Source: CAYJRR01 sp964372275 [NCBI: uncultured bacterium] (GTDB taxonomy: Bacteria; CAYJRR01). Taken from it: a DNA stretch of 7,403 bases. The translations under genes were made by a program, and so were the position numbers. The stretch lies in NCBI GenBank assembly GCA_964372275.1, contig CAYJRR010000177.1, forward strand, positions 1 to 7,403. Reading direction: 5' to 3'. Positions 1-4,669 of the stretch are shown in pieces. Within the stretch, counting starts at the first letter, position 1. The number at the start of each line of letters is the position of its first letter. The notes beneath the pieces are model-generated. The model did not search any database and was not told the DNA's origin. It saw only the letters and a program-made list of their open reading frames with translations.

Positions 1-69
1 GTCACCGAGAACACGCTGCGCCGCGGCTTCGCCCCGCCGGAGGACGGCGCCGCCCGATACGGGTCCTAG
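1..69 (+). CDS. C-terminal end of an unidentified protein (partial)
   Basis: Frame 1 is open from the first base and ends with TAG at 67-69, giving 22 residues that begin VTENTLRRGFAPPEDG. The piece is hydrophilic, with the Arg/Pro/Gly content usual for a C-terminal tail in a GC-rich genome. The gene begins upstream of the window, so length, start and function cannot be judged. I do not recognise the family. It is called as coding because the frame runs to a stop with plausible composition and the stretch after it has no comparable frame. It could still be a chance frame. Confidence 0.45.
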   Translation, partial: VTENTLRRGFAPPEDGAARYGS

Positions 70-254
70 CGACACGCGCGATCCGTCCCCGGCGAGGGGC
101 GAGTCGACTTCGACGCCGGCACCGCGGGTGGGACATCCGCGCCGAACCGATGGCCATCCGCCTTGCCGCGCGGCGATCCAACTGCTTGGAATCACGAGGA
201 AAGATGATGGCACCGTCGGTGCAGTCTCGTCGTGGGACCGACGGGGAGGGTGTG
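70..254. other. Intergenic gap with no recognisable gene
   Basis: This stretch lies between the stop of the partial first gene and the small exported protein. A short C4/G4 inverted repeat (87-90 with 96-99) lies shortly after the first stop and could help end that transcript, but no T-run follows it. I see no convincing sigma70 -35/-10 pair, RNA gene or repeat. The frame of the next gene is open back to an ATG at 150. That extension (Arg-rich, no ribosome binding site) would place the signal peptide internally, so it is treated as non-coding. Confidence 0.4.
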
Positions 255-710
255 ATGCGAGGGATCGTGGGTTCGATCGCGTTGTCGCTTCTGGTGGTTT
301 CGGTGGCCGTTTCGCCGGCCTCCGCCCGCACGCAGGACGACGCGACCGCGTCGGAGCCGGTCCGGGCACGGACGCTCGGCGAGCGTTGGTCGGCGCTCTC
401 CCCCGGCATGAAGATCACCGTCGTCGGGATCGGGATCACCGCCGCCGGCATGGCGATCATGATCGGCGCCGTCGCCGCAGCCCCCGCCGCCGCCGCCGTG
501 ACCGCCGCCGGCATCGCCCAAGGCGTCACCTTCACCGGCATCGGCACCGGCCTGGCCGGTCAGGTGATCCACGTCCTCTCCAAACGAGGCGCCCCCGACG
601 TCGGTGTGCTCGGCGCGAACGTCGGACGACCGGCGTCGACCACCTTGCCCCACGCCCCCGCCAGAGTCCCCGGCAACCCCGCCGCCGCCGGCGCGGGCCA
701 ACGGCGGTAG
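255..710 (+). CDS. Small exported or membrane-associated protein, Gly/Ala-rich, unknown function
   Basis: The product is 151 residues. The ATG at 255 is chosen because a purine-rich GGGGAGGG site (242-249) sits just upstream and because translation from it begins with a clear signal peptide: M-R, a hydrophobic core at residues 4-19, and a likely cleavage after A22-S23-A24. The mature N-terminus is polar and acidic (residues 25-50). Residues 52-108 form a long Gly/Ala/Ile/Val-rich hydrophobic block with small residues spaced as in glycine-zipper segments, enough for one or two membrane passes. The tail (109-151) is Pro/Ala/Gly-rich and likely disordered. I recognise no family and no catalytic motif. 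It appears monocistronic. GC-rich DNA produces spurious Ala/Gly frames, but the ribosome binding site plus signal peptide favour a real gene. Confidence 0.6.
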   Translation: MRGIVGSIALSLLVVSVAVSPASARTQDDATASEPVRARTLGERWSALSPGMKITVVGIGITAAGMAIMIGAVAAAPAAAAVTAAGIAQGVTFTGIGTGLAGQVIHVLSKRGAPDVGVLGANVGRPASTTLPHAPARVPGNPAAAGAGQRR

Positions 711-935
711 ATCGGACCCGTATCTGTTTCCGTATCAGATCCGAGCCGATTCGATTCGGTCGGATCCGAGTCGGATGCCGGAACCGTTGCCGATCCGGAC
801 CGGAGATTTCCCGGCACGCGGGCGGCCGATGAGCCGCCGGATCTTCGCGCGGCTGCGCGCGTTCGCGTCGACCGACCATGGGGAGGGCCGGCAGCCGGAC
901 CGCGCGGCGCCGGCGGGTGGTAGACTGTCGTACCG
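711..935. other. Gene-free stretch with a hairpin
   Basis: No frame here looks coding. The most notable content is an inverted repeat at 738-766: an 11-12 base arm starting GATCCGA pairs with its complement across a 6-base loop (TTCGAT), with one bulged G. GATCCGAG occurs twice (738-745, 763-770), and related GATCCG or TCGGA words recur up to about 803. The rest (780-930) is plain GC-rich sequence. There is no T-run, so this is not a standard intrinsic terminator, though it could end or stabilise the mRNA of the upstream gene. TAGACT at 921-926 resembles a -10 box for the protease gene but lacks a good -35. Confidence 0.5.
738..766. repeat. Imperfect inverted repeat (hairpin)
   Basis: The left arm at 738-749 and the right arm at 756-766 are complementary over 11 pairs with one bulged G in the left arm; the loop is 750-755. 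It lies 27 bases after the stop of the small exported protein. No U-tract follows, so its role as terminator, mRNA stabiliser or protein site is open. Confidence 0.55.
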
Positions 936-1292
936 ATGGGACTCACGCGGGTCACCGCCTCGGTTCGAAATCCTCGCGCGCCGCGGCGCGGGCGGCAGGT
1001 GCGGCTGCTCGTCGACTCGGGCGCCGACTACTCCGTCCTTCCGGCGCGCATTTGGAAGGCGCTGGGGCTCCGACCCGTGCGCCGGGTGGAGTTCGAGATG
1101 GCGGACGGAACGGTGATCGTACGCGGCGTCTCCGAGGCGGAGTTCACGCTCCACGGTCGGCGCGCGACCTCTCCCGTCGTCCTCGGCGCCGAAGAGGACT
1201 CCGCGCTGCTCGGCGCCGTCACCCTGGAGACGATGGGCCTGGTGCTGAACCCGCTCAGCCGCACGCTTCACGACATGCAGACGCGGCTATAG
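936..1292 (+). CDS. Retropepsin-like aspartic protease, single domain (clan AA)
   Basis: The product is 118 residues. The signature is LLVDSGADYSVLP at residues 24-36, containing the catalytic D27-S-G-A motif of retroviral-type aspartic proteases. It is followed by the ADG flap-like turn (56-58) and the conserved C-terminal part, LLGAVTLETMGLVLNP (91-106), where hydrophobic-hydrophobic-Gly is the second fold hallmark. One domain of this size is half a pepsin, so by family knowledge it should work as a homodimer, each subunit giving one Asp. There is no signal peptide or membrane segment, so it is probably cytoplasmic. The substrate is unknown, and such small proteins are common beside toxin-antitoxin genes without an established link. 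The ATG at 936 fits the family N-terminus (MGLTxVxAxVxNP). The upstream ribosome binding site is weak (GGGTGG, about 915-920). It is convergent with the toxin gene that follows. Confidence 0.85.
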   Translation: MGLTRVTASVRNPRAPRRGRQVRLLVDSGADYSVLPARIWKALGLRPVRRVEFEMADGTVIVRGVSEAEFTLHGRRATSPVVLGAEEDSALLGAVTLETMGLVLNPLSRTLHDMQTRL

Positions 1293-1323
1293 CCGGGCCG
1301 CGGAACCGGTTCGACCCGACCGG
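1282..1323. terminator. Candidate bidirectional terminator between convergent genes
   Basis: The 34-base gap between the protease stop and the toxin stop, with the flanking bases, holds two hairpins: CGCGGC/GCCGCG (1282-1287 with 1297-1302) spanning the protease stop codon, and CCGGT/ACCGG (1306-1310 with 1319-1323). Their placement between convergent genes fits a shared terminator. Neither has a T-run on either strand, so the call rests on position and pairing only. Confidence 0.35.
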
Positions 1324-1326
1324 AGC

Positions 1327-1689
1327 TCATGCCGCCAGCGGCACGACCTTCGAGCCCAGGATCCGCCGGTCCCGCGTCAGCAGGGGAACCGCGTGGACCA
1401 GGCTTGTCGCCGCGATCAGTTCGTCGGCCGGATCGCCGCGGAAGTCGAGGCGCGTCGACGCCCGCGCGACCGCCAGGTCGAGCGGCCAGACGTGCAGCGC
1501 CGAGAGGGTGCGCACCACCTCGGCGTCGTCGAGGTCGATCTCCACGCGTCCGAGCTGCGCCAGCTTGGCGATCTCCCAGAGAACGATCGACGAGATGCTC
1601 CAGGGATTCGCGCTCAGGAGCCGCTTCTCCTTCGCCGTCGGCGATCCGGCGAGCGCATGGACCAGGACGCGCGTATCAAGGTTCAGCAT
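1327..1689 (-). CDS. vapC: PIN-domain ribonuclease toxin (VapC type)
   Basis: The product is 120 residues, usual for a PIN toxin. It is predicted to be a Mg2+-dependent endoribonuclease held inactive by the antitoxin encoded just upstream. The acidic active-site set is visible: D5 in the N-terminal LNLDTRVLVHAL strand, E39 in LWEIAKL, D86 and D89 in GDPADELIAAT, and D107 in LLTRDRRI. No catalytic acid is missing, so the toxin looks intact. The ATG at 1689 is chosen because it keeps D5 in its normal place, has a GGGAGG site three bases upstream, and overlaps the antitoxin end by 14 bases, which suggests translational coupling. The target RNA cannot be read from the sequence; tRNA or rRNA is typical of the family. 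Confidence 0.92.
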   Translation of the reverse strand: MLNLDTRVLVHALAGSPTAKEKRLLSANPWSISSIVLWEIAKLAQLGRVEIDLDDAEVVRTLSALHVWPLDLAVARASTRLDFRGDPADELIAATSLVHAVPLLTRDRRILGSKVVPLAA

Positions 1690-1906
1690 CGGCCTCCCAC
1701 CGCTCCCCCGTGGAGAGAAGGCCGCCGCGAATCCGGATCCGGCTCCGCAGCGTCCCGATCAGCGCCCCCGACGCCCGCTCGATCGGGATCAGCTTCGCCA
1801 CCGGCTTCCCGTGCTTGGTGATGACGATCCCTTCCGGCCCCAGCGAATCGAGCAACGCCAGGCAGGTCTCCTTGAACTTCGCCGCACCGATCTCTTTCGT
1901 CTCCAT
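1676..1906 (-). CDS. Phd/YefM-family antitoxin
   Basis: The product is 76 residues. The N-terminal part (METKEIGAAKFKETCLALLD..., then GIVITKHGKPVAKLIPI at 26-42) is the Phd/YefM DNA-binding and dimerisation domain, including the conserved ITKHGKPVA turn. The C-terminal part ends in GERWEADAEP, an acidic, Trp-containing tail of the kind that wraps around a PIN toxin and blocks its active site. By family knowledge it neutralises the toxin and, alone or in complex, represses its own promoter. The ATG at 1906 follows an AGGAG site and a short leader. The toxin starts inside its last codons. The pairing of a Phd-type antitoxin with a PIN toxin is well known. Confidence 0.9.
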   Translation of the reverse strand: METKEIGAAKFKETCLALLDSLGPEGIVITKHGKPVAKLIPIERASGALIGTLRSRIRIRGGLLSTGERWEADAEP

Positions 1907-1920
1907 CGGCTCCTACTCTG

Positions 1921-1946
1921 GTCATAAATTAGATCTAGTCACAAAT
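1921..1946. promoter_or_regulatory. Candidate antitoxin operator: palindrome flanked by direct repeats
   Basis: GTCATAAAT (1921-1929) and GTCACAAAT (1938-1946) are 9-base direct repeats with one mismatch, and between them lies the perfect 8-base palindrome TAGATCTA (1930-1937). The set covers the predicted -10 box and start site of the toxin-antitoxin operon. Palindromic sites at this position are typical Phd/YefM operators. Assigning this one is inference from placement and symmetry. Confidence 0.45.
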
Positions 1947-1955
1947 GATGTCCAA
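1928..1955 (-). promoter_or_regulatory. Candidate sigma70 promoter of the antitoxin-toxin operon
   Basis: On the minus strand, TTGGAC (complement of 1950-1955), a 16-base spacer and TCTAAT (complement of 1928-1933; 5 of 6 to TATAAT) form a plausible promoter. Transcription would start about 15 bases before the antitoxin ATG region, giving a very short leader with an AGGAG site. The AT-rich patch stands out in a GC-rich window. It overlaps a palindrome and a direct repeat, consistent with autorepression. Confidence 0.5.
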
Positions 1956-2016
1956 TTTTGCGCCGTCGTCCGGGCACTCGCGCGGTGATGGCCGACGCGT
2001 AGAATCGGGGACGCAC

Positions 2017-3810
2017 GTGCGTACCTCGGTCCGGCCATCGCTTTTTCGCTCGGTCCTCCTCCTGGCGTTGGCCACGGCTCCGGCCGTCTGCGCGTTGCTG
2101 ACGTTCACCGCCTGTACCGACGACTACATCAAGATCCGCACGCCGACCCCGACCCCGGACCCGCCCTCCGACAACGCCCGGCTCTCCGCCCTCGTCCTCT
2201 CCGCTCCGTCGGAAGCGCTATCCCCGGCCTTCAACGCGGACGTCACGTCGTATGCCGTCAACGTCGGCCTCTACGCGTCGACCGTCACCCTGACCGCCAT
2301 GACCGAGAGCACCGCCGCAACCCTGACGATCCAGGGAGAGCCCGTCCCCTCCGGCGACCCCTCCCCGCCCATCCCCCTCGCCCTCGGCGTCAACGTCGTC
2401 ACCGTCGAGGTCACCGCCGAAAGCGGCGCGGTCCGGGACTACGAGCTGCAGGTGAACCGGTTTTCGGCTTTGACCAGCACACCCTTCTACTTCAAGGCAT
2501 CGAATACTGGCAGCGGAGACGGATTCGGATGGAGCGTCTCGGCCTCGGGCGACACGCTGGTCGTCGGCGCGCCCGAGGAAGATTCGAGCGCGTTGGGCGT
2601 CAATGGCAATCAGGCGGATAACGCTGCATCTGCTAGCGGCGCGGCATTCGTATTCGTTCGCTCCGGCGGCACATGGGCCCAGCAGGCATATTTGAAGGCC
2701 TCCAATGCAGGGGCTGGTGACGAGTTCGGGTACAGCGTTTCGATTTCGGGTGAAACGATCGTCGTCGGGGCGCGCGAGGAGGACTCCAGCGCAACGGGTA
2801 TCGATGGAGACCAAGCCGATAATTCAGCGGCACAGAGCGGGGCCGCTTACGTATTTGTCCGGAACGATGGAGTCTGGAGCCAACAGGCCTACCTAAAGGC
2901 ATCGAATACTGGCGCGGGGGACGAGTTTGGTTACTTCGTTTCTGTGGCTGGCGATTCGATCGTGGTCGGCGCCCCGAAAGAGGCCTCCAACGCGACTGGC
3001 GTGAACGCCGGGCAGAGCGACAACTCCGCGACGGGTAGCGGGGCGGCCTATGTGTTCGTTCGCACGGGAGACAGCTGGAGCCAGCAGGCGTACCTGAAAT
3101 CCTCGAATACTTCCGTGGATGACAACTTCGGTGTCAGCGTTGCGATTTCAGGCGACACGATTGCCGTCGGTGCCAATGGCGAAGACTCGAACGCCACCGG
3201 CATCAATGGAATCCAGTCCGACAATTCCGCGTCGAATCGTGGAGCTGTGTATGTTTTCGCGCGGAGCGGCGGTTACTGGAATCAGCAAGCCTACGTAAAA
3301 CCGTCAACCGGCGGATCCGGTTTTCAATTCGGAGTGAGCGTTGCAGTGGTCGATGAGACTCTGGCGGTCGGAGCTACTGGGGCTGGTGTTGCATATGTCT
3401 TCACTCGGACGGGCAGCGATTGGAGTCAGCAGTCTGCGCTATCGGGCTCCAATACCGAGATAGGAGACGGATTCGGGTCCGGGATAGGTGTTTCGGAAAA
3501 CACGCTCGTCGTCGGGGCTCAATACGAGGATTCGGGTGCCACGGGAGTCGACGGGGACGAATCCGATGAATCTTCGATACTGAGCGGCGCGAGCTACGTT
3601 TTTGCTCGGAGCGGGGGAGTGTGGAACCAGAAGTCGTACGTCAAGGCCTCAAACACCGAATCTGTCGACTACTTCGGACGAAGCGTTGCAGTCTCGGGCG
3701 ACACCATCGTTGTCGGGGCTTACTACGAAGATTCAAGTGCAACTGGTATCGGGGGAAATCAGGCTGACGGCTCCGCTGTCGACAGCGGGGCTGTCTACGT
3801 CTATCACTAG
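2017..3810 (+). CDS. Lipoprotein with cadherin-like domain and seven FG-GAP-type repeats
   Basis: The product is 597 residues. The GTG at 2017 is chosen because GGGGA lies 5 bases upstream and it gives a short basic N-terminus and hydrophobic core. The frame opens earlier at ATG 1945, but that adds a hydrophilic leader and overlaps the antitoxin promoter. A lipobox-like F30-T31-A32-C33 suggests lipidation, although Phe at -3 is unusual. After a Thr-Pro linker (42-50), residues 54-148 match the cadherin-like beta-sandwich (PF12733 type: LSALVLS...LSPAF...TSYAVNV...LGVNVVTVEVTA...YELQV). Residues 158-596 are seven tandem repeats with FG, GDTIVVGA and AAYVFVR core strands and Asp/Asn-rich loops like integrin-type calcium sites, so a seven-bladed propeller is likely. 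Blade 5 lacks the loop. There is no enzyme motif; a surface adhesion or scaffolding role is inferred. GC is lower than in the flanking genes. Confidence 0.85.
   Translation: MRTSVRPSLFRSVLLLALATAPAVCALLTFTACTDDYIKIRTPTPTPDPPSDNARLSALVLSAPSEALSPAFNADVTSYAVNVGLYASTVTLTAMTESTAATLTIQGEPVPSGDPSPPIPLALGVNVVTVEVTAESGAVRDYELQVNRFSALTSTPFYFKASNTGSGDGFGWSVSASGDTLVVGAPEEDSSALGVNGNQADNAASASGAAFVFVRSGGTWAQQAYLKASNAGAGDEFGYSVSISGETIVVGAREEDSSATGIDGDQADNSAAQSGAAYVFVRNDGVWSQQAYLKASNTGAGDEFGYFVSVAGDSIVVGAPKEASNATGVNAGQSDNSATGSGAAYVFVRTGDSWSQQAYLKSSNTSVDDNFGVSVAISGDTIAVGANGEDSNATGINGIQSDNSASNRGAVYVFARSGGYWNQQAYVKPSTGGSGFQFGVSVAVVDETLAVGATGAGVAYVFTRTGSDWSQQSALSGSNTEIGDGFGSGIGVSENTLVVGAQYEDSGATGVDGDESDESSILSGASYVFARSGGVWNQKSYVKASNTESVDYFGRSVAVSGDTIVVGAYYEDSSATGIGGNQADGSAVDSGAVYVYH
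2488..3807 (+). repeat. Seven tandem coding repeats of 201 bases (one short, one terminal)
   Basis: Units start at 2488, 2689, 2890, 3091, 3292, 3436 and 3637. Units 1-4 and 6 are exactly 201 bases (67 residues). Unit 5 is 144 bases (48 residues), missing 19 residues covering the acidic EDSSATGxxGxQxDNSA loop. Unit 7 stops after 57 residues at GAVYVYH, just after the last core strand. The protein pattern per unit is Y-x-K-x-S-N-T, FG-x-S-V, GDT-h-VVGA, loop, GAAYVFxR, W-x-Q-Q. DNA identity is locally high: the 18 bases at 2494-2511 recur exactly at 2896-2913, two units later. This suggests duplication or gene conversion between blades. Confidence 0.9.
3770..3791 (+). repeat. Palindrome or strong hairpin at the 3' end of the propeller gene
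   Basis: CCGCTGTCGACAGCGG (3773-3788) is a perfect 16-base palindrome. In RNA it extends through one U-G and two G-C pairs to 3770-3791, making about nine pairs around a UCGA loop. It lies inside the last codons, 17 bases before the stop. No T-run follows, so it may protect the 3' end or attenuate read-through into the next gene rather than act as a standard terminator. Confidence 0.5.
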
Positions 3811-3952
3811 CGTCTCCCGGGCAAGGATTCATTCGATTCTGCTGCATCGACATACGCCGGAATGTCTCCCGGCCGCGCGTTGCACCGGTTTCGGCCGTAT
3901 CCATCGGTTTCTCATTTCCGCCGGGTTACGATGTTGGTCGGTGGAGGTCGTC
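3811..3952. other. Gap between propeller lipoprotein and LPMO-like gene
   Basis: These 142 bases contain GTCTCCCGG twice (near 3812 and 3864) and end in a good GGAGG ribosome binding site (3943-3947). TACGAT at 3927-3932 could be a -10 box but has no matching -35. The gene could be read from its own weak promoter or by read-through from the propeller gene. Confidence 0.35.
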
Positions 3953-4603
3953 ATGGTTCGGGCCGTCGGTAGCTCAATTGTCGTGCTGTTAGCGCTCATG
4001 CCCTCGTCGGCGTTCACTCACGCCTACCTAACCAACCCGACACCTCGCGGGGTCTGCGACGCCAACTGTAAGACGGGGCCGTGTGGTCAGCGTCCAGCGG
4101 CCAGCGTTACGAAGACCTTTGTAACCGGATCGACGTACACGATCTCTTGGATCGAAAACGTCAATCACACAGCAACGTACCGTCTCGCGATCTCCACGAA
4201 TGGTGAGACCTCGTTCGATAGCTTCGTGATCATGGCCCCTGGAACCGTAACCGATACCGTGTCGGACGGGTCGACAATCTACAACTTCAACTGGACCGTT
4301 CCGAGCGTTCCCGGGTGTCAGACGTCTTGCGTCTTGCAGCTGAATCAGTTCATGACTCCCGGGGACTACTTCAACTGCGCCGATATCCAGATCGTTCCTG
4401 CCGGCACCGAGCCGACGCCGACCCCGGAGGAGACGCCCACGCCGACGCCGGGGGGGAACGACGGTGATGGCGAGGTCGAGAACATCGACGCCGGTGGGTG
4501 GTGCGGGGTCGCGGCGGGGGCGAAGCCTCGGCACGCGCTGCTCGGCCTCCTCGCGCTCGGCCTGGGCGCGTGGGCGCACCGCCGGCGCAGCCCTCGCGCG
4601 TAG
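3953..4603 (+). CDS. Exported LPMO-like protein (polysaccharide monooxygenase-like, C-terminal anchor)
   Basis: The product is 216 residues. The ATG at 3953 has GGAGG five bases upstream and starts a signal peptide (core at residues 7-18). Cleavage after A20-F21-T22 would leave H23 first in HAYLTNPTPRG, the pattern of copper LPMOs, where the N-terminal amine and His form half of the histidine brace. A candidate second ligand is H72 (ENVNHTATYRLAIS), and YFNCADIQI (139-147) resembles the family's axial-aromatic segment. Six Cys (35, 39, 44, 122, 126, 142) could form three disulfides. The layout resembles the polysaccharide monooxygenase-like group known from Sorangium-type bacteria. A Thr-Pro linker (about 153-166) leads to an acidic stretch, then a tail with C184, a hydrophobic segment (195-208) and terminal Arg, like MYXO-CTERM sorting signals. 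Copper use and polysaccharide oxidation are inferred. Thr at -1 is a weak cleavage site. Confidence 0.75.
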   Translation: MVRAVGSSIVVLLALMPSSAFTHAYLTNPTPRGVCDANCKTGPCGQRPAASVTKTFVTGSTYTISWIENVNHTATYRLAISTNGETSFDSFVIMAPGTVTDTVSDGSTIYNFNWTVPSVPGCQTSCVLQLNQFMTPGDYFNCADIQIVPAGTEPTPTPEETPTPTPGGNDGDGEVENIDAGGWCGVAAGAKPRHALLGLLALGLGAWAHRRRSPRA

Positions 4604-4632
4604 TGTAGGCCGCGTCCCGTCGCCGATCGTTG

Positions 4633-4646
4633 CCCCCACGCGGGGG
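4633..4646. terminator. Small GC hairpin after the LPMO-like gene
   Basis: CCCCC (4633-4637) and GGGGG (4642-4646) pair across a 4-base loop, 30 bases after the LPMO-like stop and 24 before the next start codon. The stem is short and has no T-run, so terminator function is only possible. A second inverted repeat, GCACG/CGTGC (4651-4655 with 4669-4673), includes the GTG start codon of the next gene and might limit its translation. Confidence 0.3.
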
Positions 4647-4669
4647 ATGCGCACGAACCGCTCTCAAGC

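Noticed and set aside
2-547. Minus strand frame of 181 codons opposite the small exported protein
   Set aside because: It is an Ala/Met/Pro-rich mirror of the Gly/Ala codons on the + strand; the + strand frame has a ribosome binding site and signal peptide and this one does not.
878-1927. + strand frame of 349 codons across the protease and toxin-antitoxin genes
   Set aside because: It covers the recognised protease on the same strand out of frame and the toxin-antitoxin genes in antisense; its product is Arg/Ser-rich with no family features.
1945-2016. ATG start 24 codons upstream for the propeller lipoprotein
   Set aside because: It would bury the signal peptide behind a hydrophilic leader, overlaps the antitoxin promoter and has no ribosome binding site; GTG at 2017 has GGGGA at the right distance.
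2488-3807. CRISPR-like regular repeats
   Set aside because: The period is 201 bases, the repeats are coding and diverged, and they are in frame as FG-GAP blades.
3602-3952. Upstream extension of the LPMO-like frame into the propeller gene
   Set aside because: The frame is open by chance; the ATG at 3953 has GGAGG and begins the signal peptide.
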